Positions 1 to 7,558 of a stretch of DNA of 64,000 nucleotides are shown here, in pieces (the stretch's first letter is position 1; every line of letters begins with the position of its first letter). Where the stretch lies: the NCBI GenBank assembly GCA_965219495.1, contig OZ244777.1, positions 2,232,001 to 2,296,000 on the forward strand, written 5' to 3'. Under the pieces are notes generated by a model. The model was given only the letters and a program-made list of their open reading frames with translations, did not search any database and was not told the origin of the DNA. Source of the DNA: CAZPXZ01 sp965219495 (GTDB taxonomy: Bacteria; Pseudomonadota; Alphaproteobacteria; Rhodobacterales; CAZPXZ01). A program made the position numbers and the translations under genes.

Positions 1-982
1 ATTCCATCTCCGTACCGTCCCGCACTACCCGCGCAGTCTCCGGACGGAGTTCCATGAGCTGGCGGATCGCAGCGGTAGTGCCGCGTTTGGCGCGAACCTC
101 AAGCCACTTTCCGGTCAAGACCAGGGTAATGATGACCGCGGAAGCCTCGAAGTAGAGCTGGCCGGCGGCGCCCTGCCCGAAGCTCAGAACGAGATACAGG
201 CTGTAGAGGTAGGCCGCGCTGGTTCCCATGACCACCAGGACATCCATGTTGCCCGCCCCGGCTCTCAAGGCCCAGAAAGCGGACCGGTAGAATCGGGCTC
301 CCACAAAGACTTGCACAGGGGTGGCAAGGGCCAGTTCGACCCAGGGAGAAAGACGAAACGCCAGACCCAAACCGTGCCCGATCATCTGTGCGACGAGCGG
401 CGCTGTGAGGACCACCGAAAACAACAACACCAGACTGTTATGCCGGTTTTCCAGCCTTTCCCTGGCCTGATGCTCAACACCGGCCTGCGCCCTGGACCGG
501 GACTCGGAAGCGGCCTTGGCGGTGAATCCGGCGCTCTCAAGCGCCCGGATCAACGCCGTCCGGTCGGCAGCACCCTCGGCGACACGAATGTCCGTTCGTT
601 CCAGGGCAAAATTCACCGTGGCGTCGATGACTCCGGGTACTCTCTTCAGTGCCTTCTCGGCGCGAACGGCACAGGCGGCGCAGGTCATGCCCTCTACACC
701 GAAGGAATAATGCGTGCTTGAAACAGAAAATCCCGCTTTTTGGATCGCTTGCAGAATCGGCGATACCGGCATCTGATCCGAATCGAACTGAATATCCGCG
801 CGTTCCAAAGCAAAGTTGACCGACGCGTCCGCTACGCCGGATACGCGCTTCAAGGCCTTTTCCAGCCGCGTCGCACAGGCCGCACAGGTCATGCCGCCGA
901 CAACGAGCCCGATCGCAGCCCGCACTGGCTTTCCATCATCGGCTGCGGCTTCACGGCCGCCCGCGTGCAACAGTTCAGCCAT
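1..982 (-). CDS. copA: Copper-translocating P-type ATPase, N-terminal part (runs off the window)
   Basis: Only the N-terminal ~327 codons are inside the window; the gene continues past base 1. Two heavy-metal-associated domains are visible in series, each with GMTCAACA-type Cu(I)-binding CxxC motifs. They are followed by the first membrane segments and the start of the actuator region (...VRDGTEME). This is the usual order for an inner-membrane Cu(I) exporter. The ATG at 982 was chosen because it leads straight into the first HMA domain and sits about 35 bases below a MerR-type promoter. The phosphorylation (DKTG) and CPC transport motifs lie outside the window, so silver export or cupric specificity cannot be excluded. 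Copper is inferred from the HMA motifs and the promoter. Confidence 0.9.
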   Translation of the reverse strand, partial: MAELLHAGGREAAADDGKPVRAAIGLVVGGMTCAACATRLEKALKRVSGVADASVNFALERADIQFDSDQMPVSPILQAIQKAGFSVSSTHYSFGVEGMTCAACAVRAEKALKRVPGVIDATVNFALERTDIRVAEGAADRTALIRALESAGFTAKAASESRSRAQAGVEHQARERLENRHNSLVLLFSVVLTAPLVAQMIGHGLGLAFRLSPWVELALATPVQVFVGARFYRSAFWALRAGAGNMDVLVVMGTSAAYLYSLYLVLSFGQGAAGQLYFEASAVIITLVLTGKWLEVRAKRGTTAAIRQLMELRPETARVVRDGTEME

Positions 983-1017
983 CGCTTCCCTGACCACCCT
1001 TGCTGTACAGCAATTGT

Positions 1018-1048
1018 AATATAACGATTCCAGTTACTGGAAGGTCAA
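1018..1048 (-). promoter_or_regulatory. MerR/CueR-type promoter-operator of copA
   Basis: On the minus strand a -35 box TTGACC (1048-1043) and a -10 box TATATT (1023-1018) are separated by 19 bp instead of 17. The spacer contains the perfect dyad TTCCAGT-A-ACTGGAA (1042-1028). A 19-bp spacer filled by a dyad is the hallmark of promoters untwisted by MerR-family activators such as CueR. No merR-family gene is in the window, so the regulator would act in trans. Confidence 0.85.
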
Positions 1049-1417
1049 TGCCCGCAATCTGAAGGCTTTGTCGCACTGCGGCGTTCCCCGGTGCGGAACT
1101 CCATGAAGTGCGTTCGGCAGTTTTGGACCGTGGACTTGCGCCAAGGCGAATATCCCCTTTTGGAAACCGCCTGTCGTTTGCCGGCGACAGCCTGCCCAGT
1201 CCGTCTTGCGGCCAATGCGGCCTGTTCCGTCATGGAACATGCGCCAGCCGCGGTTGCCGTCGTGATGACCTGCGAAACCATAACCGGATCGCGGCCTTGC
1301 GTTGGTTCCAGACGGAACGCTCGATCCATCGGAATCAACGGCGCCGGGACTGCAATCCCGAGCGGCGTATGGACTTTCGACCCCACTTGCCAAGCGGGAA
1401 GAAAACACAAGGCCGCG
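1049..1417. other. Intergenic stretch, no gene recognised
   Basis: About 370 bases between the copA promoter and the end of dctM. Several overlapping open frames exist on both strands, but none gives a recognisable protein and none has a convincing ribosome site. Their existence is explained by the high GC content. Confidence 0.6.
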
Positions 1418-2698
1418 TTACTGTCCGAGCGTACGCGGCAGCCAAGTCGCCAGCCCGGGAAGCAGCGTGATCAGAATCAGGAATGCGAAAAGCCCCAGCA
1501 GGAAGGGCGTGTTCGCCCGCATGACGTGCACCAAGTCTTCTTTCGCTATGGCGCTCGCTACGACGAGCGCAATGGCGACCGGCGGGGTTACCTGCCCGAT
1601 CACCACGGCGATCACGATCAGCACCCCGAAATGCACGAGGTCGATATCGAAGATCAGGAGCGTCGGCAAAATGATCGGCATGATCACCGGGATCAGGGGA
1701 TCCAGAATCATGCCCGCCAAGATCGCCAGGACGAGCAGTACCAGAATTCGGAGCGTAATGCTGTCGAAGACAACCAGCACATCTACCGTTTCGGCAAGAA
1801 CGAAGGGCACCTTTGCATTTGAAAGCGCCCATCCGAGCGCCGTCGAGAGTCCCACGATCAGCATCACTTCGCCGGTTATAGTGGCCGCGTTGGCTGCCAC
1901 CCGATAGAGGCCGCGCAGATCAAGCCGGCGGTACACGGGGCCCGCCAGAAACAAGGCATATGCGACGGCAAAGGCGCCAGCTTCAGTAGGCGTAAAGACG
2001 CCGAACACGAACCCACCAAGAATGATCGCCGGCATGCCCAGCGGGAGAATCGCGCGAAGGCCGGTGCGCAAGACCTCGCGCATCGAGAAGCTGCCCATCG
2101 GCGTCCACCCGTGCCGGCGCGCAAGCAAGGCGACAATTCCCATCAGAGTCAGTCCAAGCAAGAGTCCCGGAATGAGACCCGCCAGAAACAAGGCGCCAAG
2201 CGAAGTGCCGGTAACCGCCGAGTACAGAATCATGGGCGAACTGGGGGGAATAAGCGGACCGATCCCGGAGGATGAGGCGGAGAGAGCCGCCGCGAACGGC
2301 GCGGGATATTTCTGCTCCTTCATCGATGGGATCAGCACCGACCCGGTGCCGGCCAAGTCGGCTACCGAGGTGCCGATCATGCCGCCGAACATGATGCTGG
2401 TCGCAACGTTGACGTGCGCCAGTCCCCCTCGCATGAAGCCCACGAGCGCAACGGCGAATTCCACCAGGCGCTTGGTGATGCCGCCGGCGTTCATGATGTT
2501 CCCGGCAAAGATGAAGAGTGGAAGGGCAAGCAACACAAAATCGTTCATGCCGCTGATGATCTGCTGTGGAAGCGATAGGCCCCAGCCGCCGCTCACCGCC
2601 AGATAGACCGCAACACTTGCAGCAAGCGAGACGAGTACGGGCACGCCCAACAGGACGAGAAGGCAAAGAAGCGCGACGACCAGCCCAGCGATCAGCAT
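1418..2698 (-). CDS. dctM: TRAP transporter large permease (DctM family)
   Basis: 426 aa, the normal length for the 12-TM large subunit of tripartite ATP-independent periplasmic transporters, which carries out sodium-coupled uptake of organic acids. Hydrophobic segments run the whole length. Family landmarks include the AGNIMNAGGIT region, MFGGMIGTS, SGIGPLIPPSSPM and TPTEAGAFA, plus the C-terminal PLIPVIMPI and QVTPPVA motifs. The open frame extends 55 codons upstream, but that part is a basic stretch with no family likeness and overlaps dctQ. The ATG at 2698 begins the hydrophobic N-terminus (MLIAGLVVAL). It starts 5 bases after the dctQ stop, so the two are co-transcribed. Confidence 0.93.
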   Translation of the reverse strand: MLIAGLVVALLCLLVLLGVPVLVSLAASVAVYLAVSGGWGLSLPQQIISGMNDFVLLALPLFIFAGNIMNAGGITKRLVEFAVALVGFMRGGLAHVNVATSIMFGGMIGTSVADLAGTGSVLIPSMKEQKYPAPFAAALSASSSGIGPLIPPSSPMILYSAVTGTSLGALFLAGLIPGLLLGLTLMGIVALLARRHGWTPMGSFSMREVLRTGLRAILPLGMPAIILGGFVFGVFTPTEAGAFAVAYALFLAGPVYRRLDLRGLYRVAANAATITGEVMLIVGLSTALGWALSNAKVPFVLAETVDVLVVFDSITLRILVLLVLAILAGMILDPLIPVIMPIILPTLLIFDIDLVHFGVLIVIAVVIGQVTPPVAIALVVASAIAKEDLVHVMRANTPFLLGLFAFLILITLLPGLATWLPRTLGQ

Positions 2699-2703
2699 CG
2701 CAG

Positions 2704-3258
2704 TCAGCGCCTCGGAAACCTCGAAGAGAAAACGGGCAGCAAACAGGCGATCGCCATGGCCCCGATGCCGACCGGAACGGCTGCCATGTAGAAAGCCTTG
2801 GGAAAACCGAAGAACGGAGTGGTGTCCTCGCCGAACAATCCCATGTACCGCCAACCCAGCCATGCGAGATAACCGAGGACGAATGCGGAGCCGAGTTGCA
2901 CGGCGATACCGAGAGCGGTGCGCACATCCGGCGGCAGCCTGTTGGTTACGACTTCAATGGTAATGAGTTGGCGACGTCGCAGGGCGAGAAATGCCCCTGC
3001 GACGGCCAGCCAGATGATGAGGCTGGAAACAATCTCTTCGGTCCACACCAGCGGGTTCGCGAACAAGTAGCGAAAGAACGCGTTCAGAAACACCAGCAAT
3101 ACGATCGTCCCGAGCAGAACCACCGCCACCAGTTCCGCCACCCGGTTAACGTAGCCGCCAAATTTGGAATCGGTCTCTGCGCCCGGCTCGAATTCACCGG
3201 CGCGGACCTGCTCGTCAACTCGTTCGGCGAGATCCCGGTCCGTGTCAGGCTGTGGCAT
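2704..3258 (-). CDS. dctQ: TRAP transporter small permease (DctQ family)
   Basis: 184 aa with four predicted membrane helices, the size and topology of the small membrane subunit that pairs with DctM. The FANPLVWTEEI segment between helices 1 and 2 matches the conserved W-E region of DctQ proteins. An acidic N-terminal extension of about 40 residues precedes the first helix. The ATG overlaps the end of the upstream racemase-superfamily gene by 14 bases, consistent with translational coupling. The substrate depends on the binding protein and is unknown. Confidence 0.9.
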   Translation of the reverse strand: MPQPDTDRDLAERVDEQVRAGEFEPGAETDSKFGGYVNRVAELVAVVLLGTIVLLVFLNAFFRYLFANPLVWTEEIVSSLIIWLAVAGAFLALRRRQLITIEVVTNRLPPDVRTALGIAVQLGSAFVLGYLAWLGWRYMGLFGEDTTPFFGFPKAFYMAAVPVGIGAMAIACLLPVFSSRFPRR

Positions 3259-4057
3259 GGACCAGCAACTCCGATGCCGCCTCTTCCGAGGACGCGCCCG
3301 TCGCGATGCTGTCGTTCAGGAGACGCCCATAACCGCGGCGGGCGCCCGCCACCCCGGCCAACGCCAATGAATGCCAGAACGACGCCTGCACTGCCGAAAT
3401 TACCGGTTTGCCGAGCGCGGCCTCCAGGGCGGCGATCGCGCCAACGGATCGAAAATTTGTGCAGCTGATGAATACGGCCGATGCATCCACATGGTCCACC
3501 GCGCATGCAAGGTCGTAAACCTCTTCGAGCGGCACTTCCGCAAGGGCCTGATCGGTATCGATGCCGAGATTGTCACCCTTCACTACAGGGTGTCCGTTCT
3601 CCTCAAGGAAGCAGATTGCCCGTTCGTGCACTTCATCGATGTAGGGTGTCGCAAGCGCAACGGGTCCTGCGTCTACCGTCTTGAGCGCAGCGAGGGTCGC
3701 AGTGGAGGCCGTCGTTACGGGAATTCCCGGAGCCCAGTCCCGCATCTTGACGACCAACGCCTCGTCAAACGCCGTCCCGTGCAGGAAAGACGCGCTGGTG
3801 CCGCCAAAACACAGGACGTCTATGGGTGCGCCGGCAACCAGTCGGGCCGAATGCTCCAGTTCAGGCGAACGCATCATGGCGTCAATGGCTTCGACCGTGA
3901 TCTTCTGCACTTTCAGCCTGGACGTGTGAATCGACACGCCCGGGGCGGCCATCGCCCACATCTCGCCCTCCATGACGATGCTGGAGTGCAGGTTGATGAG
4001 CCCGATTTTGGCGAGTGAACCGAAGCCGTCCCAGACAAATCGGGGCGTGCTGTTCAT
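3245..4057 (-). CDS. Arylmalonate decarboxylase / maleate isomerase-family protein (Asp/Glu racemase superfamily)
   Basis: 270 aa, two alpha/beta half-domains. Members isomerise, racemise or decarboxylate dicarboxylates through an enediolate. The second-half nucleophile region is present (FISCTNFRS, one Cys). The equivalent first-half position reads FGGTSASF, with Gly-Thr-Ser where two-cysteine isomerases have Cys-Thr-Ser, so this protein has a single candidate catalytic cysteine, as in arylmalonate decarboxylase. It sits inside the TRAP operon between binding protein and permeases, suggesting it converts the imported acid. The ATG at 4057 was preferred because the upstream extension is translated from a terminator-like hairpin. 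The exact reaction is not determinable. Confidence 0.78.
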   Translation of the reverse strand: MNSTPRFVWDGFGSLAKIGLINLHSSIVMEGEMWAMAAPGVSIHTSRLKVQKITVEAIDAMMRSPELEHSARLVAGAPIDVLCFGGTSASFLHGTAFDEALVVKMRDWAPGIPVTTASTATLAALKTVDAGPVALATPYIDEVHERAICFLEENGHPVVKGDNLGIDTDQALAEVPLEEVYDLACAVDHVDASAVFISCTNFRSVGAIAALEAALGKPVISAVQASFWHSLALAGVAGARRGYGRLLNDSIATGASSEEAASELLVHATA

Positions 4058-4085
4058 GAACGTCTCAGGGTCGAAGCATGAAGAA

Positions 4086-4112
4086 CCGCCCGGTGGCTTC
4101 GCCACCGGGCGG
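4086..4112 (-). terminator. Strong hairpin between dctP and the rest of the TRAP operon
   Basis: A perfect 12-bp stem (CCGCCCGGTGGC / GCCACCGGGCGG) with a 3-base loop, followed on the minus strand by TTCTTC. It lies just after the dctP stop and before the next gene. In transport operons such hairpins commonly attenuate transcription or protect the upstream mRNA, so that the binding protein is made in excess. The T-tract is weak on the minus strand, so partial termination is more likely than complete. Confidence 0.7.
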
Positions 4113-4144
4113 AAAAACGAACTCGAACGAAGTCCGAGCCGCGG

Positions 4145-5140
4145 TTAATTAATGGCCGCCAAGGTCTTCTCGACAAAATCGGGGCCGGCGATCTCGCCAA
4201 TCTTCTCGTAAATTGGCCCGGTGACCGCTTTGAACGACTCGACGTCCGCCTGGTTTACCTCGACGCCTTGCGCTTCGAACTCCGAAACCAGGGACGCGTC
4301 ACTATCAGCGCTCAGGCGCCGCGTTTCCGCAGCCGCGTCGACCGCTGCGGCCTTGGCCGCTTCCTGGAGTTCAGGCGACAGCGCGTCCCAAGTCTCGCCG
4401 TGCATGGTCAACGTGATCGGCGTGTAAACGTGCCGCGTGATCGAGATGTATTTCTGAACCTCGAAGAAGGAAAACTCCTTGACCACCGAAAGCGGATTCT
4501 CCTGACCGTCCAGGGCACCCTGCTTGAGCGCCAGGTAGACCTCGCCCAAATTCATCGGAGTCGGCGCCGCGCCGAGTTCCTGGAACGCCAGGATGCGTGT
4601 CTTGCTTCCCGGTGTCCGCAACTTCAACCCATCCAGGTCTGCGGGAGTGTTGATCGGCCGCTTGTTGTTCGAGATCACCCGGAACCCGAGTTCGCCGAAA
4701 GCCAGCACCTCGACGCCGGCCGCCTCGCGCAGCGAATCCGCGAGCAGCGCGCCGAGTTCACCGTCCAACGCACGATGCGCGGTCGCTGCATCCGGAAACA
4801 GGAACGGCAAATCGAATATGGCGAAATGCTTGTCGATCTCGACCACATCGGAGCCCATCGGCACCACGTCGACTTCGCCAGCGCGAACGAGTTCCATCTG
4901 GGCGATTTCATCACCGAGCACCCCACCGTCGAAGATTTCGATTGAAACCTGATCCCCGACGCGATTCTCCAACGATTCGGCGAAAGCGCGCAACATGACA
5001 TTGAGCGGGTCGCCCTGCGGAGTCTCAACCGAAAGCTTCAGATTGACCGATTCCGCCGACACCGAACCCACGGTCGACAGGGCGGCAAAGGAAGCCAACG
5101 CCAGGCCCGTGAAAATCCGTCTGCATATACGAGTACTCAT
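4145..5140 (-). CDS. dctP: TRAP transporter periplasmic substrate-binding protein (DctP family)
   Basis: 331 aa. The N-terminus MSTRICRRIFTG followed by a hydrophobic stretch ending ...VGSVSAES is a Sec signal peptide, so the protein is periplasmic. The mature part has the DctP core: the LKLRTPGSKTR region carrying the conserved Arg that contacts the ligand carboxylate, then GAAPTPMNLGEVYLALKQG and the DGQENP motif. The ATG at 5140 follows an AGGAGG-type ribosome site. The longer open frame upstream has neither a ribosome site nor signal-peptide character. It is the first gene of the TRAP operon and is followed by a hairpin. Confidence 0.93.
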   Translation of the reverse strand: MSTRICRRIFTGLALASFAALSTVGSVSAESVNLKLSVETPQGDPLNVMLRAFAESLENRVGDQVSIEIFDGGVLGDEIAQMELVRAGEVDVVPMGSDVVEIDKHFAIFDLPFLFPDAATAHRALDGELGALLADSLREAAGVEVLAFGELGFRVISNNKRPINTPADLDGLKLRTPGSKTRILAFQELGAAPTPMNLGEVYLALKQGALDGQENPLSVVKEFSFFEVQKYISITRHVYTPITLTMHGETWDALSPELQEAAKAAAVDAAAETRRLSADSDASLVSEFEAQGVEVNQADVESFKAVTGPIYEKIGEIAGPDFVEKTLAAIN

Positions 5141-5568
5141 CACTCCTCCTTCCATTTCTATCGGCTCGGGACGCTTTGGTCCTTCAGCACCGATTGCATG
5201 TTTCATTGACAGGTCTAATGACATGTAACAAATTGAAAAGGCGAAGTCAAAATAACGATCTAGGCGACGGTTTCCGTGAAACGATCGCTACGGAATCCCC
5301 TGCTTGCGGGCCCGCGATTCCGGTCTGCTTGCATCGACCACGGACCGAAGATCTACGCCCCGCCTCAACGTTTTGGGCTCCGCTTCGCGCGGCAAGATTC
5401 GCAGCAGGATTGAATGCGCAGAAGACCTGGCGCGCAAAACAGAACGTTCGCTTCACGCCACAAGGATCCAAGCGGCCATCGATCCGAATTGCCGGGAGAC
5501 CCGCTTTCGCGGTTCCTGCCCATTCCAACACGGGGCTGGTTTGATCAGGGAACCCCGGCCCGACGGGT
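5141..5568. other. Intergenic region upstream of dctP
   Basis: About 430 bases with no recognisable gene. The part just before dctP is AT-richer and carries the element TTGACAGGTC (5206-5215) followed by TAATGACATGTAACAA. A related element occurs upstream of the DUF1007 gene near 33,892, so it may be a regulator site or promoter part. The remainder (about 5,260-5,568) is GC-rich and featureless by eye. Confidence 0.5.
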
Positions 5569-6546
5569 TCAAGAGTCCCAGGTTCGATTGCCGGTGACCA
5601 CAACGTGATCCGGGCGCCCGGTCCGCGTGAAGTTGATGATGTTCTCGATCGCCCGGCGACGCGCCTCTTCGTCGGACTCCACCGAGAAGAAGGCCGCATG
5701 CGGACTCACACATACCCGCGGGTGGCGCCGAAGCCGGTCGTCCGCATCCGGAGGCTCCTTCTCGAACACATCCAGCGCCGCTCCGGCGAGTCGCCCGCCA
5801 TCGAGAGCCGCCAGCAGGGCGTGCGGGTCGACCACGGGTCCGCGCGAAGCATTGACCAGGTAAGCGCCTGGCCGCGCCTCGGCCAACAACTCGCTCCCCA
5901 CGAGGTGGCGGGTCTCTGCCGTCAGCGGAACGTGGAACGTAAGCACGTCGCTCTGCCTGAACAGGTTTGTCAAACTGTCCACGCGCTCCACGCCGTGAAC
6001 CCATTGCTCTGCCTGGACCATCGGATCGAAGCCGAGGATCCGGCCGAAGACCGGTGCGGCGCAGGACGCCACGTGGCGTCCGATATTGCCGAGGCCGACG
6101 ATCCCGAGGGTGAGATTTGCGGGGCGCCGCAGGTTGCCGGTCGCCTCGTAGCCCCAGCCTCCGTCCCGCACCATCCGATCGAAGAACGGGAGATGACGTA
6201 TCAGCCCGAGCGCCATCGCCACCGCATGCACGGCGGTCTCCGTGACGCACGCATCCGGCACATTCGCGACCCACACACCGTGGCGGCGCGCCGCTTCGGT
6301 ATCGACCGCGTCAACGCCGATCAAGGGCAAACTGACGATGCGCAACCGTGGAAGCGCCGCCAGCACCTCTTCGGTCACGGGCGCGTACTGCAATACCATT
6401 GCGTCCGCGTCGGCGGCGGCGCAAATGACGTCGTCGGGCGTACGGCATTGGGGTTCAGCCACGGCCAAAGACATTCCGGCCTCCTTGAGCAGACCTTCCT
6501 CCAGGCTCAAGTCCTCCTGCGGGTGATCAGCAACGACAACTTTCAT
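5569..6546 (-). CDS. D-isomer-specific 2-hydroxyacid dehydrogenase
   Basis: 325 aa, NAD(P)-dependent interconversion of a 2-hydroxyacid and a 2-oxoacid in the cytoplasm. The nucleotide-binding motif GIVGLGNIGRHVAS is present. The catalytic residues are the Arg of NASRGPVVD, the Glu of DVFEKEPP and the His of SPHAAFFS. The ATG at 6546 begins MKVVVADH, the normal first strand, and an AGAAGG ribosome site lies upstream. It closes the SDR/ThDP/cupin/CoxG run, 51 bases after the CoxG-like gene. The substrate is unknown; neighbours suggest a hydroxyacid from the same catabolic route. Confidence 0.9.
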   Translation of the reverse strand: MKVVVADHPQEDLSLEEGLLKEAGMSLAVAEPQCRTPDDVICAAADADAMVLQYAPVTEEVLAALPRLRIVSLPLIGVDAVDTEAARRHGVWVANVPDACVTETAVHAVAMALGLIRHLPFFDRMVRDGGWGYEATGNLRRPANLTLGIVGLGNIGRHVASCAAPVFGRILGFDPMVQAEQWVHGVERVDSLTNLFRQSDVLTFHVPLTAETRHLVGSELLAEARPGAYLVNASRGPVVDPHALLAALDGGRLAGAALDVFEKEPPDADDRLRRHPRVCVSPHAAFFSVESDEEARRRAIENIINFTRTGRPDHVVVTGNRTWDS

Positions 6547-6597
6547 CGAAAAGACCTTCTCCCGTGGTGGCAATCGGCGAGGCCGCCGCGCCTCTTG

Positions 6598-7197
6598 CTA
6601 TTGTCCGAGCCGGAACACGCGCCGAAGCCACCCGGTAAACCGTGCCCACAGGCCCTGCGCGGCGATCCTGCCAACATCCAGTTCGTCCGCCCGCGGCGCC
6701 GGCGAAGACTCGGAGGCCGCCGCGCCGCCGGCTTCCGCAGCGGGGCTTGGCGTCAGTCGCTCCCGGACTTTCGCGGCAAATTCCTCCGTCAGTCTGGCCG
6801 CGACATCCTCCAGAATGCCCGTGCGGCCCACCTGAGCCAGTCTGCCGCTCAACTTGACGTCCGATCGAATTTCGATGGCGGTTTGCTCACCTTCCGCCCG
6901 AACCGCATAGGTGATGGCCGCGGTAACACGCGAACCGCCACGCTTGTCCACTCCCTTGCCGGTAATGGTGCCCACACGCGACGCATCATCGCGTTCGAGG
7001 GAGCCTTCTCCCTCCAGGTGGGTTGAGACGGGACCAAGCCTGGCTTTGAACTCGCCTCGATACCGGCCGCCGCCGAGATCCTCGGTAAGCCTGGCGCCCG
7101 GGATGCATTCGACGACGGCCTCCGTGTCTGCCAAAAACGCCCAGACGTCTTCGACCGACCGCGGAACGCAGGCTCGTTGCTGTATCTCCATGCTCAC
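6598..7197 (-). CDS. CoxG-like SRPBCC-family protein
   Basis: 199 aa. The first ~145 residues are a START/SRPBCC fold of the carbon-monoxide-dehydrogenase subunit G type (VWAFLADTEAVVECIPGA, then alternating strands and a C-terminal helix LTEEFAAKVRERL). A low-complexity Ala/Pro linker and an amphipathic C-terminal helix follow. CoxG proteins recruit or mature molybdenum hydroxylases at the membrane and are normally encoded beside coxMSL-type genes. Here the only such genes are 17 kb away at 24,384-28,106, beyond the CRISPR block. It starts 15 bases after the cupin stop, so it is in the operon. MSM offers two ATGs 6 bases apart. Confidence 0.82.
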   Translation of the reverse strand: MSMEIQQRACVPRSVEDVWAFLADTEAVVECIPGARLTEDLGGGRYRGEFKARLGPVSTHLEGEGSLERDDASRVGTITGKGVDKRGGSRVTAAITYAVRAEGEQTAIEIRSDVKLSGRLAQVGRTGILEDVAARLTEEFAAKVRERLTPSPAAEAGGAAASESSPAPRADELDVGRIAAQGLWARFTGWLRRVFRLGQ

Positions 7198-7212
7198 AAT
7201 CCCGGCGCACGC

Positions 7213-7545
7213 TCAACACTTGATGGTGATCACCATGCTCACGCTGTCGGCGTCGCCTTCGTTGAGGGTCGCGTGCGACTCCCTGGGCTGGAAGGTCACG
7301 CTTTCACCTTCCCGAAGCGTAAAGCGCTCGTTGCCGGTATCGAAGGTGAGTTCGCCCTTCATGATGTAAAAGACCTGCTCCCAGGTGTCATGGTGGTGGA
7401 GTTCACCGCCACCTCCCGGAGGCGCGTACGAAACTTGCACCGAATAGTTGCGGCCCTCGAAAGGCACGACGTTCGCAACTTCGAGGCCGCCAAAATGCCC
7501 GTCGGGAACGAAGGTCTCACGTTCGTCGCTGCGCCAGATTTTCAT
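7213..7545 (-). CDS. Small cupin-domain protein
   Basis: 110 aa single-domain cupin. Motif 1 is GGELHHHDTWEQVFYIMKGE and motif 2 is REGESVTFQPRESHATLN, giving the usual His/His/Glu...His set for a divalent metal. It could be a small isomerase or decarboxylase, or a ligand-sensing accessory of the pathway. It lies 13 bases after the ThDP enzyme gene and 15 before the CoxG-like gene, so it is co-expressed with them. Specific function unknown. Confidence 0.85.
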   Translation of the reverse strand: MKIWRSDERETFVPDGHFGGLEVANVVPFEGRNYSVQVSYAPPGGGGELHHHDTWEQVFYIMKGELTFDTGNERFTLREGESVTFQPRESHATLNEGDADSVSMVITIKC

Positions 7546-7558
7546 AACCGTATCCTCC

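Noticed and set aside
1034..1410. Two overlapping minus-strand frames after dctM
   Set aside because: No family likeness, no ribosome site, and they overlap the copA promoter.
5560..5600. tRNA-like T-loop (GGTTCGATT)
   Set aside because: It overlaps the dehydrogenase C-terminus and no acceptor or anticodon stems can be formed around it.
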